From: Rheinheimera pacifica
GTDB taxonomy: Bacteria > Pseudomonadota > Gammaproteobacteria > Enterobacterales > Alteromonadaceae
Direction: 5' to 3'
DNA length: 64,000 nucleotides
Assembly (NCBI RefSeq): GCF_900108485.1
Contig: NZ_FNXF01000012.1
Coordinates: 1-64,000, forward strand
Every line of letters begins with the position of its first letter. Position 1 is the stretch's first letter. The translations under genes and the position numbers were made by a program. The notes under the pieces are model-generated. The model made no database searches, had not been told where the DNA came from, and saw nothing but the letters and a program-made list of their open reading frames with translations. Positions 9,947 through 18,764 of this stretch are shown piece by piece.

Positions 9947-10459
9947 TTACGCTGCTAAAAACTGTGTTATCTGCTGCACCAGCTTCGCTGCCGGCAGCGT
10001 GATATCCAGTATGGTTATATCCGTTTCATTGTCACAACTTTGCATCGTCAATAACTGGCTTTGCAACATGGCCGGCGGCATAAAATGGTTTTGCCGCTGT
10101 GCCAGGCGCTCTGCCAGCAAAGCGGCATCCCCCTGCAGATAAAAGAAATGCGCGTTATCAGCGCTGCTGCGAATTTGCTGGCGATGGCGGGCAATTAAGC
10201 CAGAGTAACTTAACACACAAGGCTGCTTTGCCGCTTTACAGGCGCTAAGCTCGTTACACAGTGCCTGCACCCAGCTTTCGCGTAAATGATCAGCCAGCGG
10301 TATGCCACTGGCCATCATTTGTTTGGCCTCGGGGCTGTGATAATCGTCGCCTTCAATAAAGCGCCAGCCCAGCTGCTGTGCCAGTAACTGGCCAACGGTC
10401 GACTTACCGCTGCCGGCAACGCCCATAATCACAATAGTTTTGCTTACTGTAGCGCGCAT
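9947..10459 (-). CDS. gntK: Gluconokinase
   Basis: Phosphorylates D-gluconate with ATP to 6-phosphogluconate, which enters the Entner-Doudoroff or pentose phosphate route. At 170 residues it has the normal GntK length. The Walker A loop GVAGSGKS is at residues 13-20, followed by the family signature EGDDYHSPEAKQMMASGIPL. AGGAAG lies upstream of the ATG. It is the first gene of the leftward operon, divergent from a LacI-type repressor gene, with a matching operator in the shared promoter region. Its presence beside a GH94 enzyme is the main argument that the phosphorylase releases gluconate. Confidence 0.95.
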   Translation of the reverse strand: MRATVSKTIVIMGVAGSGKSTVGQLLAQQLGWRFIEGDDYHSPEAKQMMASGIPLADHLRESWVQALCNELSACKAAKQPCVLSYSGLIARHRQQIRSSADNAHFFYLQGDAALLAERLAQRQNHFMPPAMLQSQLLTMQSCDNETDITILDITLPAAKLVQQITQFLAA

Positions 10460-10517
10460 AATAAGCTGTTGCTTCCTGTTAGTGTTGCTTGTTGGCTAAG
10501 AGCTTAAACCAGCAACA

Positions 10518-10533
10518 ATGATTGCGCAACCAT
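10518..10533. promoter_or_regulatory. LacI/GntR-type operator between gntK and the repressor gene
   Basis: ATGATTGCGCAACCAT differs at one base from the perfect palindrome found before the TonB receptor gene. It has the central CG typical of LacI-family operators. It lies 59 bp upstream of gntK and 58 bp upstream of the repressor gene, so it could control both. Confidence 0.7.
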
Positions 10534-10590
10534 TTTGACTAACAACCCGCAATACAGTATTGTCTTGTAAAAGATCGCAGAGCTAAGCTT

Positions 10591-11592
10591 ATGAGCAGGA
10601 AGCCAAATTTAAAAGACGTTGCCAAAGTAGCCGGTGTAAGCGCCATCACGGTATCGCGGGTATTGACAGATCCAACCAAGGTGTCTGACAAATTACGCAA
10701 TAAGGTGGAAAAAGCCATTCATGATATCGGCTATATCCGCAACCATGCTGCCAGTGCGCTGGCCTCGAAAAAGTCCGGCGTGCTGGCAGTCATTATTCCG
10801 TCGTTATCCAATATCGTATTTAACGATGTACTACAGGGTATTTATCAGGCGGTTAAAGCGAAAAACCTGCAGGTGCTGCTTGGCGACTGCCATTACTCGC
10901 CGCTGATAGAAGAACAGCTGATTGCCACCCTGCTTAGCCAGTCGCCGGAAGGCTTTATTGTTACCGGTGCGGCGCAAACCGATTACGCCCGTAAACTGCT
11001 GCTGCAGGCCGATATTCCGGTAGTGCAGATTATGGAACTGACCAATCAACCGATAGATATGAATATTGGCTTTTCGCATTATCAGGCCAGTTACGATATG
11101 ACGAAACATTTGCTGCAACAAGGCTATCGCGCACCGGCCTTTGTCGGTGCCCGTATGGACCCGCGCACCCAGCAGCGGTTGGCGGGTTTTAAACAAGCCA
11201 TAGCCGATTGGCCACAGCCGTGCCGCAGTTTTATTCAAACCACAGTACAACCGTCTTCTATTAAGCTGGGCGGCCAGTTATTACAAGCGGTAATTGCCGA
11301 ATCAGACAACCAGTGCGATGCTGTATTTTGCTGTAATGATGATCTGGCACTGGGCGCCTTGTTTGAAAGCAAACGGATGAATTTAAGTGTACCTAAAGAT
11401 ATCGCCATTTGCGGCTTTAATGATTTGGAAGCATCGGCATTGGTAGAGCCGGCCATTACATCAGTGGCATCACCACGCGTTGAAATGGGCCGCCAGGCGG
11501 TAGAAATGCTGTTTAGTGCCGCCGGTAAAGGCCGCCATGCGGTAGCTCCGGTGGATGTCGGCTACAGTATTATGGTACGCAGCTCAACCTGA
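10591..11592 (+). CDS. LacI-family repressor, GntR (gluconate) type
   Basis: A 333-residue regulator with the N-terminal LacI helix-turn-helix and hinge (LKDVAKVAGVSAITVSRVL at residues 6-24, hinge near 50-60) and a sugar-binding domain. From memory it tracks E. coli GntR along its length, for example VGARMDPRTQQRLAGF and VFCCNDDLALGALFE, suggesting that gluconate or a gluconate-containing sugar is the inducer. It is divergent from gntK. Three copies of a matching 16-bp site occur only in this locus, so it is probably the local repressor of both transport and catabolism genes. Confidence 0.9.
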   Translation: MSRKPNLKDVAKVAGVSAITVSRVLTDPTKVSDKLRNKVEKAIHDIGYIRNHAASALASKKSGVLAVIIPSLSNIVFNDVLQGIYQAVKAKNLQVLLGDCHYSPLIEEQLIATLLSQSPEGFIVTGAAQTDYARKLLLQADIPVVQIMELTNQPIDMNIGFSHYQASYDMTKHLLQQGYRAPAFVGARMDPRTQQRLAGFKQAIADWPQPCRSFIQTTVQPSSIKLGGQLLQAVIAESDNQCDAVFCCNDDLALGALFESKRMNLSVPKDIAICGFNDLEASALVEPAITSVASPRVEMGRQAVEMLFSAAGKGRHAVAPVDVGYSIMVRSST

Positions 11593-11609
11593 GCTGCAGC
11601 ATAAATAAT

Positions 11610-11634
11610 AAAGCCGCTGTATAACAGCGGCTTT
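11610..11634. terminator. Bidirectional terminator between repressor and TonB-receptor genes
   Basis: AAAGCCGCTG and CAGCGGCTTT form a hairpin just after the repressor stop, followed by ATTTTA on the plus strand. The genes converge here, and A-rich sequence on the left gives a T run on the minus strand too. Confidence 0.8.
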
Positions 11635-11661
11635 ATTTTACGGCTTTATTACTACTGCCGG

Positions 11662-14133
11662 TTAGTCAAAGCTCACTTTTACCCGCACGCCAAAAGTACG
11701 CGGCGCCTGCCACATATAGTTCGGTACCGGGTTATTGTTCCAGCGGCCCTGATCACTTTTTATCGCTTTATCTGTCAGGTTATTAACAAAAGCTTCCAGG
11801 CTCCAGTTGCCGGCCGACGGTTGATAAACCAGGCTGGCATCCAGTTTGGTATAAGCATCCTGACGGTCAATATCTGCGGCATAAGGCAGGTTACGGAACC
11901 CTTCAGGCCTGTCGCCACGATTAGCCGGATCAAACCAGATCTCTGACGAGTAGCTGGCGCGCAGGCGCGGACGTACTGAAGCACCATTGCTTAACTCAAA
12001 GAAATGCTCATAGCTTAGCGACATACTAAACTCCGGTGCCTGCACCAGACGGTTACCTCTGAAATCCAGCAGATTAGGCAGGTTCGGGTTACCGGCTGAC
12101 GGGTTAAAGGCGATACCGTCGGCACCGTAGCTGGAGTCGGTCGTGAAAAACTCATCGTACTTCGCATCCAGATACGACAGTGTACCGTTTAGCTCACCAT
12201 TACGGCCCACCAGCCATTTGGCTTCTACTTCCAGGCCATTAATAGTGGCTTTACCGGCATTGGTTTTACGCAGTAAGTCAGCACCGGTTTCAGTAGTGAC
12301 ATTACTGGTTACCTGTAAGTCAGTGTATTCGGTGCTAAATAAGGCGGCAAATACCTGCAAAGTACTATCCAGGAATGAGCCTTTTAACCCCAGCTCAATG
12401 CTGGTATTTTCTTCCGGCGCCACATAAGCATTAGTGCCGGCCGCTTCGTTGTTATTTCTGCCGATAATGGCATCCAGATCAGCTTGCGTAAACGGGCCGG
12501 TGCCAGTGTACTGACCGCCATCCTGAATAGTGCCGGATTTAAAGCCGGTAGCATAAGAGCTGTACAACATAATTGTCGGGGAAAAATCCCATTCCAGCCG
12601 CGCCATACCGGTAGTTTTATCCCAGCTTGGGCTGGTATCGTTATAGGTATCTACCCAGCACTGACCCGGCTGCACCAGAAATTTGTTTGGTGCCAGCCCA
12701 TTTAGCAGGTTATCCGGGTCCAGCAGGCCAACGTAATCGCTGTTCAGCGGCAGATTTTCGGTGCGCTTAACGTCAGGGCACATAATATTGCGGCCGCCTC
12801 TGTCCCAGCGCTCGTCTTCGGTATAACGTAAGCCCAGGCTGATACGGAATACATCCGTCAGCTTGTAAGTGCTTTGCGCATAAATACTGTTCGATTTCAG
12901 GCCACGATCCGGCTGACGGTAGGTAGACCATAAATTCGGGTTAGGCGTGTTGCCACCTTCGTAATCTACATCCGGGTGCACTATATCAAAGTGGGTACTG
13001 TTGTTTTCTTTGAAGTAGAACAAGCCAACCATCCACTGCAGACGGGCACTGTCTTCATTTTTCAGCTGCAGCTCATGTTGGGTCGCTTCGTGAGTACACT
13101 CTACACAGCCGCCCCATTCGTATTTGTTTTCAGTCCAGCTTCTGTCCCACACTGATTCACGCGACGAATCGGTATAACCACCGATATAAGACACCGTTAT
13201 ACCGTTATCGAAGTTGTAATTTAACCGGGTACGCACGCTGTCGATAACAAAATCATTAAAGCCCGGCTCCTGAATATAAGCCGAGCGGTTGGAGCCACCA
13301 GTTACGGTAGGAATATGACCGGTGCCCTGATCGGTAAAGTTTTCATACGACAAAAACCAGTCAAAATTATCATTCGGCTGCCATAAAGCGCTGATACGGG
13401 CTGCCGCTAAATCGGTAGAGCCGTATTTTTTGCCCATGGCAGAACCTGGTGCCATATCAACCACGCCTTCCGATTTATCCATTGCCGCAGCCACCCGAAT
13501 AGCCAGCGTGTCTGTCAGCGGTAAATTAACCATAGCGCGGGTGGCGCGCCGGTCATAGTTACCCAACGTAAATTCAGCATTGGCTTCAAAGTAGTCCAGC
13601 TTAGGTTTGGCCGTGTGCAGGTTAACCACACCGCCGGTAGCATTACGGCCAAACAAGGTGCCCTGAGGCCCGCGCAAAATTTCGGCGCCCTCTAAGTCAA
13701 ACATCAGTGCTGAAGCGCCCTGTGAGCGGGCAGAATAAACGCCGTCAACGTGAAATGCTACAGCCGGGTCACCACTTTCGGTTTGATCCGACGAGCCGAT
13801 ACCACGCAGATATACCATAGGCGTATTTTGCGTGCCGTTTTGGGCAATATGTAAACTGGGCACAACACCCTGCAAATCATCCAGTTGCAGTACGTGGTTG
13901 TCATCCAGTGCATTTTGATCAAAAGCAGTAACCGCCAATGGCGTTTCGCGGATAGTGGTTACCCGTTTGGTGGCGCTTACCTGTATGACTTCTATCGCAC
14001 GTGCTTCGCTGCTGTCTGCTGCTGGCTCAGCACTTTGCGCATATACATTAGTTGCCCCGGCTGCGAGCAGCGCAGCTGAGATCAGAAGATAGCTTTGTTT
14101 TAGTTTGGTAACTGGTTTTTTGCTGATTGGCAT
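11662..14133 (-). CDS. TonB-dependent outer-membrane receptor of the sugar-acid locus
   Basis: An 823-residue active-uptake receptor. Residues 1-32 form a signal peptide (ending VYAQ). A TonB-box-like stretch IEVIQVSATK lies at 47-56. The plug domain contains LRGIGSSDQ and ILRGPQGTLFGRNATGGVVNL. The C-terminal 22-strand barrel ends in RVKVSFD. A strong GGGGGGAG site precedes the ATG. Two LacI-type operators lie upstream, matching the one at gntK, so it should be regulated with the phosphorylase operon. Uptake of cello-oligosaccharide acids is inferred from this shared control, not from the receptor sequence. Confidence 0.93.
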   Translation of the reverse strand: MPISKKPVTKLKQSYLLISAALLAAGATNVYAQSAEPAADSSEARAIEVIQVSATKRVTTIRETPLAVTAFDQNALDDNHVLQLDDLQGVVPSLHIAQNGTQNTPMVYLRGIGSSDQTESGDPAVAFHVDGVYSARSQGASALMFDLEGAEILRGPQGTLFGRNATGGVVNLHTAKPKLDYFEANAEFTLGNYDRRATRAMVNLPLTDTLAIRVAAAMDKSEGVVDMAPGSAMGKKYGSTDLAAARISALWQPNDNFDWFLSYENFTDQGTGHIPTVTGGSNRSAYIQEPGFNDFVIDSVRTRLNYNFDNGITVSYIGGYTDSSRESVWDRSWTENKYEWGGCVECTHEATQHELQLKNEDSARLQWMVGLFYFKENNSTHFDIVHPDVDYEGGNTPNPNLWSTYRQPDRGLKSNSIYAQSTYKLTDVFRISLGLRYTEDERWDRGGRNIMCPDVKRTENLPLNSDYVGLLDPDNLLNGLAPNKFLVQPGQCWVDTYNDTSPSWDKTTGMARLEWDFSPTIMLYSSYATGFKSGTIQDGGQYTGTGPFTQADLDAIIGRNNNEAAGTNAYVAPEENTSIELGLKGSFLDSTLQVFAALFSTEYTDLQVTSNVTTETGADLLRKTNAGKATINGLEVEAKWLVGRNGELNGTLSYLDAKYDEFFTTDSSYGADGIAFNPSAGNPNLPNLLDFRGNRLVQAPEFSMSLSYEHFFELSNGASVRPRLRASYSSEIWFDPANRGDRPEGFRNLPYAADIDRQDAYTKLDASLVYQPSAGNWSLEAFVNNLTDKAIKSDQGRWNNNPVPNYMWQAPRTFGVRVKVSFD

Positions 14134-14212
14134 AATTGTTTCTCCCCCCGGAGTTATTGTCGTTACTGCAGCTCAAGCACTTACACAGGGCTCAGTTATT
14201 TTTATCAAAAAA

Positions 14213-14228
14213 ATGTTTGCGCTACCAT
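14213..14228. promoter_or_regulatory. LacI-type operator, promoter-proximal to the TonB receptor
   Basis: ATGTTTGCGCTACCAT matches the palindromic site at 14323 at 14 of 16 positions, including the TTGCGC core. It lies 80 bp before the receptor ATG. Confidence 0.6.
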
Positions 14229-14322
14229 TTAGCTGAAAGTTATGAGAAAAAAACCTACAGCAGGCCAATTAAATACAGCAAGTTATTGACTTAAGCGTCA
14301 TCAAAACTGCCATCAACCGAAA

Positions 14323-14338
14323 ATGGTTGCGCAACCAT
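14323..14338. promoter_or_regulatory. Perfect palindromic LacI-type operator upstream of the TonB receptor
   Basis: ATGGTTGCGCAACCAT is a perfect 16-bp palindrome with central CG. It lies 190 bp before the receptor start. Related copies are at 14213 and at 10518, the latter at the gntK/repressor promoters. Confidence 0.75.
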
Positions 14339-14450
14339 GTTTTAATAATTGAGCTAAATTAGAGCGAAAGCGGGTAGCTTGTCAAGGAAAAAAGCGGCTA
14401 TTGCACCAGCAACTGCCGCATAATAGCGTTAAACACTTGAGGTACTGCCG

Positions 14451-16160
14451 TTAGAATGCAGTGTCTGAGGATAAAATTTTCAAAATAAACTCAATAGCTT
14501 GCGGTGACTGGTAAGAGTTATGCTCTGAGGCAACCACATGCTCTGCCACAGCTTGGGGTAAATGCGCACTACTATAGGGCACTACACTGTCGTTCAATGC
14601 CGGGCATGTGGCAAAGTCGGCGCAGCGGCCCACCCTGTTATTACCTATTACCGAATACACCGGCACCTGCAGTGGTAACAAGGTTAATTGCTGCACCAGC
14701 GGATGCTTTGGCGATAATACGTCAACACTGTTGGGGCCAAAACCACGCATATAACTGCGCATGGCAGGTTTAATATCGTCTTTGGTTAACGCCAGCCACA
14801 TATTACCAAATACATTTTTCACCGCTTTTGGCAGCGTAATCATGGCCGAGGCTAGTCTGCCTATCCAGCCGTCAGCCGTGGCGGCGCCACGATGCGGCGT
14901 ATCAATAAACACCACCGCTTTTACATAAGGTTTGGCAGCAAAGATAAAAATGTCCTGCAAGTTCTGACGGGTGTCGGCATTTACCGGCAGTTCAGCTGCT
15001 GGCCGGTAAAACGTGGTATCCCACAACGCCATACCGCTGTTTTGGACAAAGGTTTTACTGATAATACCGCCCATACTATGGCCTACCAGTACCATATTAT
15101 TAGCCGCTATTGCCTCACCGTCCGGCGAGATGCGATGCAGCAGTTCATCGGTGCGCTTTCTTAAACGCATGGCATTAAAAAATGGTGGTGGGCCAGAGGG
15201 GTAAAATGCATGCCACACCTGATAACGGGCCGACAGCTGCGGGTTAGAAAATATCGCCCAGCTTAAGCGGCGCCATATTAACGGGCTGGAATTTAAACCA
15301 TGGATCATCAGGACAGGAATTTTATCTTCGCTTAGCGGCTCTATCGCATAAATACCAAGCTTTTCTTCTACCTTATCAGCATTAAACAGGCCGGTTTTTT
15401 CCAACCGATCAGCCACCGCCACTTCAACTAAACATAAATACGCTGATGCCGGATCATAATTCAGTGGATATTGCTGAGCGGCAACAGGCCACTGTTGCTG
15501 CTGTTGCATATAAACACCGCGTAATACCAGCACTGGCAGCACCGGGTTACTATAATCCAGCTTTACCGGTATCACAGTAAGTGGCCGGAAAATACCCTCA
15601 GGCGGGAAATAACGATCCTGCTCAGAGCCAGTGTTTTCACGCTGCCCTATCACAGTAATGCCTAAGCCATTATCCTGTTGGCGCAACATATAAGGGTCGT
15701 AGGCTTGCAGATCGGCAGCCAGAAAAAACCGCTCAAACGCCAGGCCACTTTCATCGCTGTCCGGCGACAGTTGCAGCTTTAAATTCAACGCCCTGGTATC
15801 CTGCCCCGCCAATGCCGCCCTGACCAGCGGCATTAACGCCCGGTTATAGTAGCCGATAGCCTGCTGGCGTTGTTGCTCATCCAGCGGCTGTGCCAGCCAG
15901 CGCTCTGCGCAGCTTAGCTGTAACAAAAACAGCTGATACCCAGGCGAGCGCAGGGCAGTAAGCTGCAGACAGTAACCTGCTATTGCCTCATCAGCCACCT
16001 GATTCAAAGCAATATACTGATAGGCCAGCAAGCCGGTTACCGCCTCTTCCGGCATAGGTGCAGGCTTTTTCCAGTAGATATACTTGCCCTGGCTACATCC
16101 CTGCAGTGCTATAACCAGCAGTAGCATACACAGTTGCCCTAAACGGTAACGCTGCAACAT
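14451..16160 (-). CDS. Alpha/beta-hydrolase lipoprotein (lipase-like)
   Basis: A 569-residue lipoprotein: the signal peptide ends in the lipobox LQGC with acylated Cys22. Residues 25-265 form a domain I do not recognise. From about 280 an alpha/beta-hydrolase fold begins, with oxyanion motif IHGLNSSP (286-293) and nucleophile elbow GHSMGG (Ser362). A later segment DTPHRGAATADGW resembles PGAP1/triacylglycerol lipases. It probably hydrolyses an ester at the envelope; substrate unknown. AGGAG precedes the ATG. It is divergent from the diguanylate cyclase gene with only about 84 bases between starts. Confidence 0.85.
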   Translation of the reverse strand: MLQRYRLGQLCMLLLVIALQGCSQGKYIYWKKPAPMPEEAVTGLLAYQYIALNQVADEAIAGYCLQLTALRSPGYQLFLLQLSCAERWLAQPLDEQQRQQAIGYYNRALMPLVRAALAGQDTRALNLKLQLSPDSDESGLAFERFFLAADLQAYDPYMLRQQDNGLGITVIGQRENTGSEQDRYFPPEGIFRPLTVIPVKLDYSNPVLPVLVLRGVYMQQQQQWPVAAQQYPLNYDPASAYLCLVEVAVADRLEKTGLFNADKVEEKLGIYAIEPLSEDKIPVLMIHGLNSSPLIWRRLSWAIFSNPQLSARYQVWHAFYPSGPPPFFNAMRLRKRTDELLHRISPDGEAIAANNMVLVGHSMGGIISKTFVQNSGMALWDTTFYRPAAELPVNADTRQNLQDIFIFAAKPYVKAVVFIDTPHRGAATADGWIGRLASAMITLPKAVKNVFGNMWLALTKDDIKPAMRSYMRGFGPNSVDVLSPKHPLVQQLTLLPLQVPVYSVIGNNRVGRCADFATCPALNDSVVPYSSAHLPQAVAEHVVASEHNSYQSPQAIEFILKILSSDTAF

Positions 16161-16199
16161 TATTACTCCTGCAATTAAAAAACTGACTGAATTTCCGCT

Positions 16200-16219
16200 A
16201 TGCTATATCACTATAGCAT
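16200..16219. promoter_or_regulatory. 8-bp perfect inverted repeat before the diguanylate cyclase gene
   Basis: ATGCTATA and TATAGCAT are separated by four bases. It lies in the short divergent region between the lipoprotein and diguanylate cyclase genes, a good place for an operator. Its presence here also argues against using the ATG at 16200 as a start codon. Confidence 0.4.
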
Positions 16220-16244
16220 TGTTCTGTGTCAGGTTTTTTTCAGT

Positions 16245-17180
16245 ATGGAAAACTCATTTAAACGCTTTGCCGGCCAGTTAGCTGAATTTATTGACGTCAG
16301 CCGCGATGGCTATGCCATTTTCTCTGCTGACGATATTCTGCTCTGCGCCAACAAAGCGTTTCTGGAAGTGTTTTTCCGGCCCGAAACCGAGCTGATTGGT
16401 CAGAGTTTTGTTGAAATTATGCATACTGCTTTTCGCACACAAAAAGGTCCGCGCATTGATGCCGACAATATCGACAGCTGGCTAAACCGGATACAGCAAC
16501 TGCGCCGTTCGCGTGATTTTCGCCTGTTTGAGGTAGATTTAGTAGATGGCCGCTGGTTTTTGTTCTCGGAACAAACTCTGCCTGGTGGTGAAATGCTGAT
16601 ACAAGCCAAAGACATTACCAAGCAAAAAATTGTTGAGCAGCATTTAAACGAGCATACCCGCAGATTAACTGATTTGGCGCTTACCGACGAGCTGACGCAA
16701 ATTGCTAACCGGCGCAGTTTTGTTGCCTCAGTACAAGCTGAAATTACCCGTTGCAGCCGCCAGCGCTGTGCAATGGCGTTTTTTCTGCTGGATATCGACC
16801 ACTTTAAAAACGTTAACGACAGCTACGGCCATCAGGCCGGCGATGAAGTGCTGCGCCAGGTGGCACGTTTAATCAAAAGCACCTTGCGTGAATACGATAT
16901 TTTCGGCCGTATTGGTGGCGAAGAGTTTGGTATTTTTCTGGCACAAACAAATCGCGACACGGCGGTTGAGGTCGCAGAACGTCTGCGTCAGCAGATCGCC
17001 GATGAAAAGATGCATATTGAGGGCCGCGAGCTGCGTATTACGTTATCGGTTGGTATTGCGCTGGCACGCGACAAAACCAGCTTTGAACAATTATACGCCG
17101 ATGCTGATGCCGCCTTGTATCAGGCTAAACACAGCGGCCGCAATAAAGTTGTGGTAGCAGAGTACTGCGTTATTTTATAG
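16245..17180 (+). CDS. PAS-domain diguanylate cyclase (GGDEF)
   Basis: Makes cyclic di-GMP from two GTP; probably cytoplasmic, since no membrane segment is seen. An N-terminal PAS sensor (about the first 130 residues, starting near LAEFIDVSRDGYAIFSADD) is followed by a GGDEF domain. Catalytic GGEEF is intact, with upstream LTDELTQIANRR and LDIDHFKNVNDSYGHQAGD. The inhibitory I-site RxxD (REYD) lies five residues before it, so product inhibition is expected. No EAL domain. An in-frame ATG at 16200 would add 15 residues but falls inside an inverted repeat; MENSFKRF is preferred. The signal sensed is unknown. Confidence 0.92.
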   Translation: MENSFKRFAGQLAEFIDVSRDGYAIFSADDILLCANKAFLEVFFRPETELIGQSFVEIMHTAFRTQKGPRIDADNIDSWLNRIQQLRRSRDFRLFEVDLVDGRWFLFSEQTLPGGEMLIQAKDITKQKIVEQHLNEHTRRLTDLALTDELTQIANRRSFVASVQAEITRCSRQRCAMAFFLLDIDHFKNVNDSYGHQAGDEVLRQVARLIKSTLREYDIFGRIGGEEFGIFLAQTNRDTAVEVAERLRQQIADEKMHIEGRELRITLSVGIALARDKTSFEQLYADADAALYQAKHSGRNKVVVAEYCVIL

Positions 17181-17182
17181 AC

Positions 17183-17947
17183 TCAGGCCGGTACACCACT
17201 GTGAAATTTGAAATCGGCATCTGGCGAGCTGATAAGCTCAGCTTCAATTGCCGCAAAAAACGCGATGCGCTCACTAATATCCTGCCCTGCTATCTCTGTT
17301 GCCAGTGTCAGGTAGTCCTGATAATGCCGGGCTTCGGAGCGCAGTAAAGAAATATAAAAATCGGCAATCGGCTTTGGCAAAAGCGGGGCTAACTTTGCAA
17401 AGCGCTCACAGGAGCGTGCTTCAATAAAAGCACCGCAGATCAGCTTATCCACCATCGCCTGTGGCTCATAGGTGCGAACATGGCGTAGCAGCCCACGGGC
17501 ATAGCGGCTGGAGGTAATTTTTTCGTACTCAATGCCATTTTCAGCCATCACCTCAAGCACCTGATAAAAATGATGCAGCTCTTCTTTGATCAGCAGCACC
17601 ATTTTATCAATCAGATCCTGGGCATAGGCAGAGTTGGCTTTAGGCAACATAGACTTTTTCAGGCTAAGCCCGGCCAGTGCCTGCCAATCGCCTTGCTGGC
17701 GATAAGTAAAATCTTCAAACGGTTTAAGCCATTGCAGCAGGGCTTCACCACTTTGCTCGTCGCTGGCGTAACGGCGGATCAGGTACATAGCTGACTGCGC
17801 CGCTTTTAACTCACAAATCAGGTGATCCTGTAACAGCAGCGGCAAACTTTCTGGTTTAGCGGCTACAGCCAGCCACTGTGCAGGGGTTTCACATTGCAGA
17901 AACTGCTTAACCGGGCTTAATAACTGCGTAATTTCGGCGCTTAGCAT
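17183..17947 (-). CDS. miaE: tRNA-(ms2io6A37) hydroxylase
   Basis: Non-haem di-iron monooxygenase that hydroxylates the isopentenyl group of 2-methylthio-N6-isopentenyladenosine at tRNA position 37. About 254 residues, with ferritin-like helices carrying Glu/His ligands: DHLICELKAAQSA, KEELHHFYQVLE, EARSCERFA and SEARHYQDYL. The C-terminal KFHSGVPA matches the family end (FHSGVP). The start is set at MLSAEITQLL, which aligns with the E. coli protein; a longer frame to 18007 exists but its extra 20 residues look non-coding. Converges with the diguanylate cyclase gene two bases away. Confidence 0.93.
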   Translation of the reverse strand: MLSAEITQLLSPVKQFLQCETPAQWLAVAAKPESLPLLLQDHLICELKAAQSAMYLIRRYASDEQSGEALLQWLKPFEDFTYRQQGDWQALAGLSLKKSMLPKANSAYAQDLIDKMVLLIKEELHHFYQVLEVMAENGIEYEKITSSRYARGLLRHVRTYEPQAMVDKLICGAFIEARSCERFAKLAPLLPKPIADFYISLLRSEARHYQDYLTLATEIAGQDISERIAFFAAIEAELISSPDADFKFHSGVPA

Positions 17948-18143
17948 GCTGTTAGTTCGTCGTTCAGAGATGGCGCGCATTATAGCGGATAGCCCTCTGG
18001 CTACCAAGTGATGATAACTGCAGAAACTGCTTGGTCAAATTTCAGCCAGAATGCTTGACGAAGTGCATTATATTGGTCATAACTGATATAACGGCTATTG
18101 CAGATAGCCCGATAATACAGACGTAGTGACAAGGATAATAATT

Positions 18144-18743
18144 ATGATATTGAATCACTTATGGGGACTGTATGCACATCCGAAAGAAGAATGGCATACG
18201 ATAGATGCAAGACATGAAAGTTTTCGCTATAGCCTGATCCACATTTTGCTGGTTGCACTGATACCCTCGGTTTGCGCTTACTATTCCGCCGTCTATCTGG
18301 GCTGGAGTATAGGTGTGGGCGACCGTATTATGCTAACCCCCGACAGTGCGCTGATAATGTCAGTTGCCATGTACATTGCGCTTATTGCCGGTGTATTTGC
18401 ACTGGCATTACTGGCACACTGGATGGCACATACCTTTGGAGCCGAACCTACCTACACTCAAACTCTGGAGCTGGCAGCTTATACCTCAACGCCATTGTTT
18501 ATGGTGGGTTTTGCCGGTTTGTATCCGGAACTTTGGGTAGTGATGGTAGTTGGTTTACTTGGCCTGGCTTATTCAGTGTATCTGCTGTATGTCGGCGTAC
18601 CCATACTGATGCATATTCCGGAAGAGCGTGGTTTTATCTACGCCAGCTCGGTGGTTACCTGCGGTTTGGTGCTGCTGGTATGCATTCTTGCCGCCACGGC
18701 GATATTGTGGAGTTCCGGCTTCGGCCCGTCATTTACACATTAA
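18144..18743 (+). CDS. Yip1-family inner-membrane protein
   Basis: An integral membrane protein of about 199 residues with five predicted membrane segments, starting LNHLWGLYAHPKEEWHTI, the hallmark of bacterial YIP1-domain proteins. Molecular role unknown. AAGGA at 18131-18135 supports the ATG at 18144 over the in-frame upstream one at 18126. It stands alone with its own promoter region and ends at a bidirectional terminator facing purF. Confidence 0.85.
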   Translation: MILNHLWGLYAHPKEEWHTIDARHESFRYSLIHILLVALIPSVCAYYSAVYLGWSIGVGDRIMLTPDSALIMSVAMYIALIAGVFALALLAHWMAHTFGAEPTYTQTLELAAYTSTPLFMVGFAGLYPELWVVMVVGLLGLAYSVYLLYVGVPILMHIPEERGFIYASSVVTCGLVLLVCILAATAILWSSGFGPSFTH

Positions 18744-18764
18744 ACTATTACTAAGCCAGAAATA

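Larger units (their letters stand above)
14134..14450. other. Promoter region of the TonB receptor; no gene
   Basis: This 317-base stretch holds no convincing reading frame. It contains two LacI-type operators (14213-14228 and 14323-14338) 110 bp apart centre to centre, suitable for looping or for a distal plus a promoter site. It also includes the upstream leader of the receptor gene and the 3' flank of the lipoprotein gene. Confidence 0.7.

Noticed and set aside
5031-14450. LPMO or cellulase gene in the sugar-acid locus
   Set aside because: Every gene in the locus was accounted for and none has an AA10, GH5, GH6 or GH9 pattern; the enzyme that would make cellobionate must be elsewhere.
16200-16244. 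Upstream start for the diguanylate cyclase
   Set aside because: The ATG lies within a perfect inverted repeat and the extra residues do not resemble a PAS start.
18272-18754. 160-codon frame inside the Yip1 gene
   Set aside because: It is a shifted reading of the Yip1 coding sequence; its translation has no family pattern.
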